A stretch of DNA of 63,832 nt from Candidatus Methanomethylophilaceae archaeon. GTDB taxonomy: Archaea; Thermoplasmatota; Thermoplasmata; Methanomassiliicoccales; Methanomethylophilaceae. Location: the NCBI GenBank assembly GCA_017524805.1, contig JAFXUX010000003.1, positions 1 through 63,832 of the forward strand, read 5' to 3'. Numbering within the stretch: the stretch's first letter is position 1; every line of letters starts with the position of its first letter. Under the pieces are notes generated by a model. The model had not been told where the DNA came from and did not search any database. It worked only from the letters and a program-made list of their open reading frames with translations. The position numbers were made by a program, and so were the translations under genes. Below, in pieces: positions 25,405-34,078 of this stretch.

Positions 25405-26130
25405 TCAGACGGCACTCTGGGATATACGGAAGAGAATGCGTTCAGCCCGCGCCAGAAGATAAGGCTGAAATCGAGAAGACCTCAATGAATCCGATGATCG
25501 CCTCTTACTCTGGCCGGCCACAGGATTGGTTACCAACCCTATGCCTTCCACCTTGGCGCATACCACATCTCCGGGCCTGATCTCGGATACCCCCTCCGGA
25601 GTGCCGGTAATAAGGATGTCTCCCTCCTCCAGAGCCATGTAGCGGGATATGTACGAGATAAGGAACGGAATCGGGAATATCATATCGCGCGTGTTCCCGG
25701 ACTGCCTTAGCTCGCCATTGACGGTCAGACTGAGATCCAGATTCTTAACGTCGGTATCCCCTATCGGGACCGGCTCCGACATCGGGCCGAAAGTGTCCAT
25801 GCCTTTGCTGAGATCCCACGAATTCCCGGATGCGCGGGCTTCCTTCTGCATGTCTCTGGCCGATACATCGTTGAAAACAGCCAGATGGGATACGTAAGAC
25901 AAAGCCTCAGCTTCAGAGACGTTTTTGGCCCTCTTCCCGAACACCAAAGCAAGCTCGACTTCGTGCTGGACGTTGGTCACGCCATCTGGAATCACTATAG
26001 TGTCACCATCCCCGATGATGCAAGACGAGGGCTTGAGGAACACCGTCGGCACCTTCGGCAGCTCTGACTCGAGTTCTTTGATGTGAGAACTATAGTTCCA
26101 CCCAATGCAGACTATCTTGCCCGGCCTCAT
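25405..26130 (-). CDS. fumarylacetoacetate hydrolase-family enzyme
   Basis: 241 residues. The FAH fold is shown by the metal-binding acidic residues in HEVELALVFGK and the following NDVSARDMQ, plus KGMDTFGPMSEP and ILITGTPEGV. The family cleaves or decarboxylates small 2-oxo acids with Mg2+, for example oxaloacetate or acylpyruvates; the substrate is unknown here. The domain should end near VTNPV (about residue 205). The last ~35 basic residues look like readthrough past a lost stop. The start codon overlaps the rlmE stop (ATGA), so translation is coupled. Confidence 0.85.
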   Translation of the reverse strand: MRPGKIVCIGWNYSSHIKELESELPKVPTVFLKPSSCIIGDGDTIVIPDGVTNVQHEVELALVFGKRAKNVSEAEALSYVSHLAVFNDVSARDMQKEARASGNSWDLSKGMDTFGPMSEPVPIGDTDVKNLDLSLTVNGELRQSGNTRDMIFPIPFLISYISRYMALEEGDILITGTPEGVSEIRPGDVVCAKVEGIGLVTNPVAGQSKRRSSDSLRSSRFQPYLLARAERILFRISQSAV

Positions 26131-26828
26131 ATGAATCCGCCTTTAGCTTTGAACTCTGGCTTCTTCTCGGCCGAATCGAGATTCTCCAGTTTCACTGTAG
26201 TGCCATAGAACCCCTTGCAGATGACGTAGACTTCGGATGAAGTGGGCCTGGATGCATCGGGAGAATGGACCTTGACCGATTGGAACCTCTTCTCCAACGC
26301 TCTCTGAAGCGACGGGAACATGTCCCCCATGAACACTTTCATCACCAATTTGCCGCCTTTCTTCAGGATGCGGTCGCAGACGTTCACCGCATACATGCAA
26401 AGGTCGATGGACCTGGCATGATCCATGCAATAATGGCCGGCTATGTTCGGGGCCATGTCGGAAAGAACCACATCGGCCTTGCCGCCGAACCTCTCCAAGA
26501 GCTCGGCCATGGTGCTGTCCTCGGTGATGTCCCCGATTATCGTCTCAACCCCTTCCAACGGCTTGATGTATCTCAGATCCACACCGATGACCTTCCCGTC
26601 CGGCCATGTGCGCTCCTTAGCGACCTGCAGCCATCCCCCTGGACACGCCCCGAGATCGACGACCGAGTCGCCCTCCTTGAATATGCCAAACCTTTCGTCG
26701 ATCTGGATCAGCTTGAAGGATGCTCTGGAACGGTAGTTGAGCTTCTTCGCCAGCTTGTAGTAGTGCTCGTTCCTCCTCTCCGCCACCCAGCGGTCATGCA
26801 GGTCTGCCATGGCCATTGCATCGCGCAT
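26127..26828 (-). CDS. rlmE: 23S rRNA 2'-O-methyltransferase, RlmE/FtsJ type
   Basis: 233 residues. The Rossmann methyltransferase fold has the SAM loop VVDLGACPGGWLQVA. The catalytic K-D-K-E set is visible: Lys in YRSRASFKL, Asp in SDMAPNIAG, Lys in LVMKVF and Glu in SSEVYVI. It methylates a uridine in the A-loop of large-subunit rRNA. The divergent upstream region shared with the gene at 26892 has a TATA-like TTATATTTAAAT. The short C-terminal extension is typical of archaeal members. Confidence 0.93.
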   Translation of the reverse strand: MRDAMAMADLHDRWVAERRNEHYYKLAKKLNYRSRASFKLIQIDERFGIFKEGDSVVDLGACPGGWLQVAKERTWPDGKVIGVDLRYIKPLEGVETIIGDITEDSTMAELLERFGGKADVVLSDMAPNIAGHYCMDHARSIDLCMYAVNVCDRILKKGGKLVMKVFMGDMFPSLQRALEKRFQSVKVHSPDASRPTSSEVYVICKGFYGTTVKLENLDSAEKKPEFKAKGGFI

Positions 26829-26891
26829 TCAATTTAAATATAACGCCTCATAGCCATCGACGACAAGCAAAAATACGTTCGGAACGTCAAT

Positions 26892-27596
26892 ATGGACGCC
26901 ATGAGATTCGCATCCCCGGAGATATATCGCTTGAACGATAGAGCGCAATCGTACAGCTTCCCATTCCATTCGGTTGACCCTCGCGCCTCGGCCTTCAACG
27001 AATCTCTGTATGAGGAGATTCTAACATCCCACTTCCCAGAATTCCATGCGGAATACGTCTCGAAGATGCGCGAAGAGCGCAAGACGGTCTGCCCCACCAG
27101 AGAGGATATCACCCTGTTCTCCGAGCAGGAAGTACAGAAGAAATGCGCCGCACTGGATGTCCCCGAAGACGTGCGCTGCATGATTGCGGACCCAAGAGTG
27201 TTCGTGCTTGGGGTCATGTCGCCCGAAGTCCATGATCATTGCGAGAGAATCAGGAGAGAGCTCTCATCCGAATCGGACAGGCTGTACGGCAGATGGGCAT
27301 GGCATTTCATGGAGGAGATCCCTCTCCTTGGCAAGGACGCCGAGGACCTAACAGCCATAATCAGGAATGGGCCCCATGACGTCCATGTCGACGGCAGTGA
27401 CGTCAGATTGTGGGACGCCCTATATGAGACAGTCCTGCACGATTGCAGCTTCGTCGGAAAGGTTCCTAATAAAATAGGCGGCATGATCGAACTTTATAAG
27501 GAAAATGACATCTGGACGATGTTCACTATGCTCTCCGACGGCATCGAGCACGAGGCAAGATTCACCGGATTCGAGGTCAGGAGGCGCCGGAGATGA
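26892..27596 (+). CDS. unrecognised protein, first of a tandem pair
   Basis: 234 residues, soluble and rich in acidic and aromatic residues, with no signal peptide or membrane helix. The N-terminal two thirds look helical. The end (RLWDALYETVLHDCSFVGKV, then GGMIELYKENDIWTMFTML) looks like a small beta domain. It resembles the end of the next gene's product (LHDALAEVTWDGKDVAM, then GGLYTEIGFSDGKYEIGFL), so the pair may be distant paralogues. Stop and next start overlap as ATGA. I assign no function. Confidence 0.7.
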   Translation: MDAMRFASPEIYRLNDRAQSYSFPFHSVDPRASAFNESLYEEILTSHFPEFHAEYVSKMREERKTVCPTREDITLFSEQEVQKKCAALDVPEDVRCMIADPRVFVLGVMSPEVHDHCERIRRELSSESDRLYGRWAWHFMEEIPLLGKDAEDLTAIIRNGPHDVHVDGSDVRLWDALYETVLHDCSFVGKVPNKIGGMIELYKENDIWTMFTMLSDGIEHEARFTGFEVRRRRR

Positions 27597-28423
27597 GATT
27601 TCTGGACGCGAAATGGTACGAAGCTATGCAGCGGAGAGGCGCTGAGGAACTCTTCACCATAGACGAAAGAGTAGCCGCGGATCCGGTGAGCCTCCGGAAC
27701 GAGAGGTTCCCCGACCTTTTCTGGAGGGCGTATTACCGTCTTGCGTGCGCACACGGGTGGTTTGAAGACATACCGACGAAGGCTGATGTGCTGGCGGAAA
27801 TCCGCTCCTATGCCAAAGACATGGTCGCAGACTACCAAAAAAGAATGCCTTCGTTGCGCGTGGAGGACCCCATCCTGTTCTCAATGTATCTGGTGTCGCA
27901 GAGCCAATACGACATCATATCCGATTATTCCAGGCCTTGGGATTCGCTGTTCAAAGAGCGCATCGCAGCCTGCGAGGAGTACGAAAAAAAGGGGATGGCC
28001 ATAGCTGGCCCGAGAGTCTGGAGGAACTTCGGGCTCCATGATGCGTTGGCTGAGGTCACCTGGGACGGCAAAGACGTCGCCATGACGTTCAGGGGCGGGC
28101 TCGGAGGCCCATCGAAAGCGACGTTCCTTAACGCGTCCGTAGTGGAAGGGACACTCCCGGACCGCTTCGGCGGCCTTTACACGGAGATAGGCTTCTCGGA
28201 CGGGAAATACGAGATCGGGTTCCTTGCCGACACGGACGAGGGGCTGTCCGAATTCTCTCTGACGGCGGACGACGTCCTCATGGAAGATTCGCACGGGAAA
28301 ACAATGGGTTCCGATCGCGACCCAAGCCTTTCGTTTGCCAGGAATTGGATCAGAGACGAGTGGCAGCCCGATCCAGAACGCAAAACGTACGCCCGCCGCA
28401 ATGGAAAAGCGAGAAAGAATTGA
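27593..28423 (+). CDS. unrecognised protein, possibly DUF4085-like
   Basis: 276 residues. It opens MRFLDAKWYEAMQRRG, reminiscent of DUF4085-type proteins of unknown function, which begin with a similar Phe-Lys-Trp-Tyr pattern. A central helical region is followed by a beta-rich C-terminus with GGLYTEIGFSDGKYEIGF. It overlaps the upstream gene by four bases, so the two are translated together and their products may interact. The family assignment is from memory and uncertain. Confidence 0.65.
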   Translation: MRFLDAKWYEAMQRRGAEELFTIDERVAADPVSLRNERFPDLFWRAYYRLACAHGWFEDIPTKADVLAEIRSYAKDMVADYQKRMPSLRVEDPILFSMYLVSQSQYDIISDYSRPWDSLFKERIAACEEYEKKGMAIAGPRVWRNFGLHDALAEVTWDGKDVAMTFRGGLGGPSKATFLNASVVEGTLPDRFGGLYTEIGFSDGKYEIGFLADTDEGLSEFSLTADDVLMEDSHGKTMGSDRDPSLSFARNWIRDEWQPDPERKTYARRNGKARKN

Positions 28424-28539
28424 GTTGCGGCAACCCTCGCCCTCTCGCACCATCAGTTTCGTTTTCCTCTTCTTCAGGGCTTCGAACCGACAGGATTCCC
28501 AGCATGACCGCCATCTGGCCATTGGCTTGCGATTTCTCC

Positions 28540-28580
28540 TATTCGATATTATTCAAAAAACTTTGGAAAAAATCGATTAG
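28540..28580. repeat. 41-bp direct repeat, copy downstream of the AAA/DUF4143 gene
   Basis: Identical at 40 of 41 positions to 29955-29995. The last 33 bases, ending CGATTAG, are exact. It lies 10 bases after the stop codon of the gene at 28591-29919. Confidence 0.9.
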
Positions 28581-28590
28581 CATTATTCAC

Positions 28591-29919
28591 TCAATGCCCT
28601 AGAACATCCGGATTCAGAAGGAAATCGAACAGATCCATCGTGATGATGCCCTTTTCATCTCTCAAAATGTTGAGGCCGTTCTTTGTTACGACGATTTTGA
28701 CAAAAGAATCGTCGATAGACACCAATGACCTCTTCTCTCTGGCCTCCTTATCAGGATCCAAGGACAGCGCGGATTGGATGTAGTATTTCCTGTCCCCTGA
28801 TGTGGCTACGAAATCGACTTCCAAAGATTTTGTGGCATAGATCGGATGCCCGTTCACGTCGATCCTGTCTGTCTTCTCATACTTGCGGACGACGCCTACG
28901 TCTACGTTGAACCCACGATATCTCAGATCGTTATAGAGAATGTTCTCCATTAAGTGGGTCTCCTCCATCTGGCGGAAATTCAACCTGGCGTTGCGGACCC
29001 CTATGTCCTCAAAGTAAAGTTTATAGGGCGTCCCTATGTATTTGCGCCCCTTGACGTCGAATCTCCTGGCTCTGGATATCAGAAATGCATCCTCCAAATA
29101 CCCGATGTACTCGGATACCGTGTCATCGGCGATACTCTTCCCCAACGCTGTGCGAAACGTATCCGATATCTTGCGGGGGTTTATCATGGAGCCTATCATC
29201 GACGCGGAAACGTCGAAAACATCCGACAAAGCCGCCGCATTGCGGACATGGTTGCGGGAGACAACATCCTTTAGATAGGTCTCTTCGCAAAGGGTCTGCA
29301 AATAGCCTCTCCTCTCTTCCCTGCTTTTCATGGTCGCAATCAGAGGTATGCCGCCGGTCTCGACGTATTCTTTCCATGCCGACTCGGGAGACAGCCCCGT
29401 CCCGCCCACGTATTCCGAGAATGAAAGCGGAAAAACATGCAGCACCGTCCCCCTTCCCCTGAATTCGGTTGCTATATCCGATGACAGAAACTTTGAGTTG
29501 GACCCGGTCACATATAGCTCATACCCTCTGTGCCTTTGCAGACCGTTCAGAGTGCCGACGAATCCCTCAAGCAATTGCACTTCGTCGAGGAGGAAGAATA
29601 GGCGTTCCCTCCCTCCTGCCCACTCTTTCGCGAATGCCCGAAACTTCCTGGAATTGACGAGATAACTGCCATCTTTCTGCATTATCTTCGTATCTTCTTC
29701 AGGAAAATATCCGTCCAATATATCCGAATCGTCATCCGAATCGAAAGCAAAACGCAGTATCTCCGATTCGTCAATGCCGGAACCGAGGAGGTGACAGTAG
29801 AACAGCTCGTTCATCAGAAAGGATTTTCCAACCCTTCTAGAGCCTGTTATGACTTTGATCAAGCCGTTGCCGATCCGCTCGGAAAGTTTGCGGACGTACG
29901 TTTCCCTCGGAAAATCCAT
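28591..29919 (-). CDS. AAA+ ATPase with DUF4143 domain, flanked by direct repeats
   Basis: About 442 residues from the ATG at 29919; an upstream ATG at 29937 is also possible. Walker A is GSRRVGKSF, Walker B is FFLLDEVQL, the sensor region is YVTGSNSKFLSSD, and a DUF4143 nuclease-fold motif SLEVDFVAT is near residue 375. It is a paralogue of the gene at 6556-7830. The gene is bounded by near-identical 41-base direct repeats close to both ends, as if it were a transferable cassette. No transposase or integrase is inside the unit. Proposed roles for the family are defence or toxin-like, but none is proven. Confidence 0.88.
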   Translation of the reverse strand: MDFPRETYVRKLSERIGNGLIKVITGSRRVGKSFLMNELFYCHLLGSGIDESEILRFAFDSDDDSDILDGYFPEEDTKIMQKDGSYLVNSRKFRAFAKEWAGGRERLFFLLDEVQLLEGFVGTLNGLQRHRGYELYVTGSNSKFLSSDIATEFRGRGTVLHVFPLSFSEYVGGTGLSPESAWKEYVETGGIPLIATMKSREERRGYLQTLCEETYLKDVVSRNHVRNAAALSDVFDVSASMIGSMINPRKISDTFRTALGKSIADDTVSEYIGYLEDAFLISRARRFDVKGRKYIGTPYKLYFEDIGVRNARLNFRQMEETHLMENILYNDLRYRGFNVDVGVVRKYEKTDRIDVNGHPIYATKSLEVDFVATSGDRKYYIQSALSLDPDKEAREKRSLVSIDDSFVKIVVTKNGLNILRDEKGIITMDLFDFLLNPDVLGH

Positions 29920-29954
29920 GATATCAGACCACCGCATCAAAGTGAAATGAATAA

Positions 29955-29995
29955 TATTCGAAATTATTCAAAAAACTTTGGAAAAAATCGATTAG
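29955..29995. repeat. 41-bp direct repeat, copy upstream of the AAA/DUF4143 gene
   Basis: Partner of 28540-28580. It lies 35 bases upstream of the preferred start codon, so it probably overlaps the promoter. Confidence 0.9.
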
Positions 29996-30115
29996 AAAAA
30001 ATGAAGCCCGCACCGCAGCGGCATCTGCAGGCTCTGATGGGCGATTGCGATGGTGCGGTGGCAAAAAATCTCCCGATAATATAATGGCTCATGCTTCCAT
30101 TCGCATGCGATAGAG

Positions 30116-30883
30116 ATGCCCATAGCCCAACTCATAGATCTAGACACGAGCCCGGTCGCAATATACCGCGCGAAAAACATCCCGGAAGGCGCGCACGTCC
30201 CCGAGGGGCACTGCAGCATACCTCCGCTGTTCCTCATGGCGGCGAAAAATAGGAAGACATGCGCGGCGGATAGGGCCCACATATTCTGCCACGGGGCCGT
30301 CAGCGGCCTGGGATTCGGACCTATCCAGAGCAGGCAGCGCTCAGCGTGGTCCATGTCCGTGGTGCCGGAGGAAGTCAGGGCGGATATGCGCCACGCCGGC
30401 AGCGGAGGCCAGAGGGAATACGCCGATTGCGGGGCGGCCCTCGCCCAGATGTCCGAGATAAAGGATTATCCCGGGGAAGACGACGCCATTGTTTTCGAGC
30501 CTCTGGATGTCGCGGAAGCCAAAGGCGCCCCGATAGAGGTTGTCGCCCTTCTCGCCGACCCCACCCGCCTCTCGGCCCTGATCATCCTCGCCGGCTACGA
30601 CAAGAGAACCCCGGGATCCGCCGTGAAGATATTGCACTCGCACGCCTGCCAGGAAATCTACATCATACCGAAGGCCGAAGGGGACTCCGACGATCCCCAC
30701 GCCATACTCGGCATGACCGACCTGTACGCCAGGAGATTCATAGATCCGGACAAATTCTCGTTCGCCGCGCCGTATTCCCTGTGGAAGAGAATGGAGTCGA
30801 ACGCGGGCTCCTCATTCCTTACCATGGACAAATGGGCAAAAGCGCTGGGAAAGGCCGGAACCGGGCAACATAATAACCTTTGA
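30116..30883 (+). CDS. DUF169-family protein
   Basis: 255 residues. The start (LIDLDTSPVAIYRAKNIPEG) and the conserved cysteine region (HCSIPPLFLMAAKNRKTCAADR) fit DUF169, a family common in methanogens and anaerobes with no settled function. The motifs FEPLDVA and LLADPTRLSALIILAGY, followed by SHACQEIY, are also typical. Conserved cysteines hint at a metal or Fe-S site. It sits 24 bases upstream of purM on the same strand. There is no obvious ribosome site at the ATG. Confidence 0.85.
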   Translation: MPIAQLIDLDTSPVAIYRAKNIPEGAHVPEGHCSIPPLFLMAAKNRKTCAADRAHIFCHGAVSGLGFGPIQSRQRSAWSMSVVPEEVRADMRHAGSGGQREYADCGAALAQMSEIKDYPGEDDAIVFEPLDVAEAKGAPIEVVALLADPTRLSALIILAGYDKRTPGSAVKILHSHACQEIYIIPKAEGDSDDPHAILGMTDLYARRFIDPDKFSFAAPYSLWKRMESNAGSSFLTMDKWAKALGKAGTGQHNNL

Positions 30884-30907
30884 CGGCATAAAGGGTGTCA
30901 GATAAGC

Positions 30908-31924
30908 ATGAGCGGATGGACATACGCCAAATCTGGGGTCAACATCGACCAGAAATCCAGCGCCATCAAAGCGCTGGTAGATGAGATAGGATACCGGAGG
31001 GATGGCATCGGCCAGAACGTCCGCCTCCCCGGACTCTTCGCCAGCCTGATCGACTTCGGCGACAGATACATCACCCTGGCAACTGACGGGGTCGGATCCA
31101 AGCTCATGATCGCGGAGGCCCTCGGGAAATGGGACACCGTCGGGATCGATTGCATCGCCATGAACGTCAACGATACGATCTGCGTAAACGCCGAGCCCAC
31201 CTCATTCGTCGATTACATAGCGATAGACAAGCCGAACGAAGACATCACCCGCGACATAGGCATAGGCCTTCAGAAAGGGGCCGAACTGTCCAACATGGAG
31301 ATCGTGGGCGGGGAGATCGCCGTCCTGCCGGAGATAATCAACGGCGTGGACCTCTCCGGGACCTGCCTCGGATACGTCGAGAAAGACAGGATAATCACCG
31401 GGGAAAGCTGCGCCGAGGGCGACCTGATCGTTTCACTGAAGTCCTCAGGAATCCACTCCAACGGCCTGACACTTGCGAGGAAAGTGGTGGAATCCGCCGG
31501 CCTGAAATACACCGACAAAGTGTCCGGGCTCTCCAAGAGCATCGGAGAGGAGCTCCTGACCCCCACGGAAATCTATGTCAGGCAGGTCCTGAAGATCACC
31601 TCGGAGCATGAGGTGCACGGCCTCGTAGACATCACCGGCGGAGGCCTCAGAAACATCCTCAGAATGAGGAAAGGACTGAGATACGTCATCAGCGACCCCG
31701 TGAAACCGGCCCCGATATTCCGGAAACTTCAGGAGCTGGGGCAGATCGAGGACAAAGAGATCTATCAGACCCTGAACATGAGCATGGGATTCACCATCAT
31801 AGCGCCTGCCGATGAAGCTGAAGCCATCGCCAAAGAATATCCGAACGCGGATGTCGTCGGCCGCGTGGAGAAAGGCGACGGGGTTCTTCTGGAGCCCGGG
31901 AACATACTCTACGATCACTACTGA
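30908..31924 (+). CDS. purM: phosphoribosylformylglycinamidine cyclo-ligase
   Basis: 338 residues. It makes aminoimidazole ribotide in purine synthesis, using ATP. The PurM/PurL fold is shown by YAKSGVNIDQK, LATDGVGSKLMIA, the metal/ATP region CIAMNVNDTICVNAEPTSFVDY and GGEIAVLPEI, with ITGGGLRNILR near the end. Its length is standard. A stable hairpin follows the stop. Confidence 0.95.
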   Translation: MSGWTYAKSGVNIDQKSSAIKALVDEIGYRRDGIGQNVRLPGLFASLIDFGDRYITLATDGVGSKLMIAEALGKWDTVGIDCIAMNVNDTICVNAEPTSFVDYIAIDKPNEDITRDIGIGLQKGAELSNMEIVGGEIAVLPEIINGVDLSGTCLGYVEKDRIITGESCAEGDLIVSLKSSGIHSNGLTLARKVVESAGLKYTDKVSGLSKSIGEELLTPTEIYVRQVLKITSEHEVHGLVDITGGGLRNILRMRKGLRYVISDPVKPAPIFRKLQELGQIEDKEIYQTLNMSMGFTIIAPADEAEAIAKEYPNADVVGRVEKGDGVLLEPGNILYDHY

Positions 31925-31958
31925 CCGCGAAACTCCTTTCCAAAACCTGTTCAATGAT

Positions 31959-31976
31959 GCCGGGGAATCCCCCGGC
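31959..31976. terminator. bidirectional hairpin between purM and ABC operon C
   Basis: GCCGGGG and CCCCGGC close a 4-base loop between two converging genes that end at 31924 and 31986. Confidence 0.6.
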
Positions 31977-31985
31977 GAATATGTT

Positions 31986-32858
31986 TCAGATGGATTTGGC
32001 CGAGCCCAGCACGACGTGCGGCCTGCCCTCGTCGAGGGTTACCTTGCATTCTATGTCATAGAGCTCGGATATCAGTTCCTCAGTGATGATCTCCTCCGGC
32101 GGGCCCACTTTGGTTATCACTCCGGGAGGGGACATCACGATTATCTGATGGGCGTACTTCGCGGCCACGTTGAGGTCATGGCTGATCATCAGGACGATCA
32201 TCCCGGACGTCTCGGCCAGACCTCTCAGCAGCTCGGTCACATAGACCTGATGCTTGACATCCAGATTAGCGGTCGGCTCATCCAGTATCAGCATCTTAGG
32301 CTTCTGGATCAGCCCGCGGCAGATGGCAACCTTCTGGTGCTGCCCGGCCGAAAGCTGATTGAACCCGCGCATCGCAAGATCCTCTATGCCGAGCATCTTC
32401 ATCACGCGCGTCGCCATCTCCAGATCGCTGTCGGTGGTCTTCCATTTGGATTCGGATTTCGCTCCCAGCAGGATGGCGTCTATCACCGGCATCGAGAACA
32501 CATCGAACGTCGTCACCGGGACGTAACCGATGTATTTGGCCACGTCCTTGAGGCTCAGCTCTCTCGTGTCCCACCCGTTTATCAGAACCCTGCCTGCGGT
32601 GGGCTTGTTCAGCTTGTTTATGCACTTTATGAGCGTGGACTTCCCCACCCCGTTCGGCCCGACGATGCAATACAGGCCGGGATGGTCCAGCGTGAGGTTG
32701 ATCCCGCTTATGACCGGGTTGTCCGTGCCGTGGTATGAGAAAGCGACGTCCTGAAGTTCGACGGTCATCTGGCCGCCCTCAGGAAGACCGAATGCCTCCC
32801 CCTGCCCGTGGCGGGTCAGCTCCGAATCGGAACCCCCTCTCTTTAAGCTCAGGTTCAT
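31986..32858 (-). CDS. ABC transporter ATPase, iron/cobamide type (operon C)
   Basis: About 290 residues if the ATG at 32858 is used; it lies four bases after the permease stop. The family-like sequence starts at MTVELQDVAFSYHG, so an ATG at 32768 is an alternative, and the first ~30 residues would then be non-coding. Walker A is GPNGVGKST, the signature is LSAGQHQK, Walker B is MLILDEPTA and the switch is MISHD. The end, PHVVLGS, matches the operon A and B paralogues. It powers the FecCD permease encoded just upstream. Confidence 0.92.
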   Translation of the reverse strand: MNLSLKRGGSDSELTRHGQGEAFGLPEGGQMTVELQDVAFSYHGTDNPVISGINLTLDHPGLYCIVGPNGVGKSTLIKCINKLNKPTAGRVLINGWDTRELSLKDVAKYIGYVPVTTFDVFSMPVIDAILLGAKSESKWKTTDSDLEMATRVMKMLGIEDLAMRGFNQLSAGQHQKVAICRGLIQKPKMLILDEPTANLDVKHQVYVTELLRGLAETSGMIVLMISHDLNVAAKYAHQIIVMSPPGVITKVGPPEEIITEELISELYDIECKVTLDEGRPHVVLGSAKSI

Positions 32859-32862
32859 CCGA

Positions 32863-34029
32863 TCATCCCCATACCTTGCTGTTCTTCCTGACAATCAGCC
32901 AGAGGAACAGCGGTCCGCCCATGAACGCGGTGACCACACCCACCTCCAACTGGGCGGGAGCGATTATCGTGCGTCCGATGAGATCCGCGACGACCAGCAG
33001 CAAAGCTCCGAAAGCGGCGGAAGCCGGAAGCAGGAACCTGTTGTCTGGACCGACGAATATCCTCACGATGTGCGGGGCCACCAGACCGACGAATCCGATG
33101 AGCCCGGTGAAACTGACAACGGCGGCGGCGATGAGCGCCACTATGAGAAGGATCAATCTCCTCATGCGGTCCGCGTCGACTCCGAGCGATTTCGCGGTGT
33201 CGTCTCCGGTAGAGAGGATGTTCAGCTTGCTGGTCAGGAACTGGAGCGCTATCACGCCTGGGATGACGAACACAGCCATCACGACTACGTCGGAGGATCC
33301 GGCCATCGCCAAAGATCCTACGGTCCAGCGGTACAGCTGCTGCAGCTTCTCCGGCTCGGCCATCAGAGATATCAGCGTCGTGAAGGCGTTGAATATGTAC
33401 ATGATGGCGATACCCGCCATGATCATCGTCGTGGGAGAGCCGTTCCGCAGCTTCGACAGGATGATGATCACGAACATGGGGATCAGCGAGAACACGAACG
33501 CGTTGATGACGGTGGTGTACTGCGCGGGGACCCCGAAGATCGATATCCCAAGCACTATGCCTATGGTCGCTCCGAAACTTGCTCCGGACGACACTCCTGT
33601 GGTGTAAGGATCGGCAAGCGGGTTCATCAAAGTGCTCTGCATGGCGACACCTGCCGCCGCGAGACCGACGCCTGCCAATATGCCGAGATAGACCCTCGGC
33701 AATCTAATGTCGAATATTATGCTGGCTTCCAAAGACTCCCTGCCCTGCGGGAACTGATAGCCTGTGATCTGCTGGAATATGATCTCATAGCATCTCCCGA
33801 CTGACAGCGGATAGTCGCCGACGGTCAGCGCCAACAGAAGCACCGCGAAAGTGGCGACTATACATACGACAATGAACACCCATTTTCTGTGGACATACTT
33901 CTTGTATTTGTCCACGATCGAATTGGTGGTGTCGTCCCTGTTATCCTCGGCGGGGGCGTCCCAGATGCCCAACGATTTCCTGACGACGTCCTTTATGAGC
34001 GGATCGTCGGATACGATGTCTGAGGACAT
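32863..34029 (-). CDS. FecCD-family ABC permease (operon C)
   Basis: 388 residues with an extra N-terminal hydrophilic segment of ~50 residues, as in operon B. Motifs are NPLADPYTTGVSSGASFGA, LGILAGVGLAAAGVAMQ and GLIGFVGLVAPHIVRI. It has about ten transmembrane helices. It starts at the ATG at 34029, fifty bases after the binding-protein stop and just past a GC hairpin. It probably transports the ligand caught by the Big_2/dockerin binding protein at 34079-35953. Confidence 0.93.
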   Translation of the reverse strand: MSSDIVSDDPLIKDVVRKSLGIWDAPAEDNRDDTTNSIVDKYKKYVHRKWVFIVVCIVATFAVLLLALTVGDYPLSVGRCYEIIFQQITGYQFPQGRESLEASIIFDIRLPRVYLGILAGVGLAAAGVAMQSTLMNPLADPYTTGVSSGASFGATIGIVLGISIFGVPAQYTTVINAFVFSLIPMFVIIILSKLRNGSPTTMIMAGIAIMYIFNAFTTLISLMAEPEKLQQLYRWTVGSLAMAGSSDVVVMAVFVIPGVIALQFLTSKLNILSTGDDTAKSLGVDADRMRRLILLIVALIAAAVVSFTGLIGFVGLVAPHIVRIFVGPDNRFLLPASAAFGALLLVVADLIGRTIIAPAQLEVGVVTAFMGGPLFLWLIVRKNSKVWG

Positions 34030-34043
34030 GTTATCGGAAAGAT

Positions 34044-34065
34044 GGGCGGGGATCCGGGCCCGCCC
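34044..34065 (-). promoter_or_regulatory. intercistronic GC hairpin, operon C
   Basis: GGGCGGG and CCCGCCC pair across an 8-base loop between the binding-protein stop and the permease start, as in operons A and B. Confidence 0.5.
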
Positions 34066-34078
34066 TTGTTTTCTGGTT

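Noticed and set aside
7243-26200. CACTATAGTG-like palindromes at 7243, 24808, 24862, 25990 and 26090 as a regulon motif
   Set aside because: Several lie inside coding sequence and an 8-10-base palindrome can recur by chance; there is no consistent distance to starts.
28540-29995. Insertion sequence with a transposase
   Set aside because: The flanking repeats are direct, not inverted, and the enclosed gene is an AAA/DUF4143 ATPase, not a transposase.
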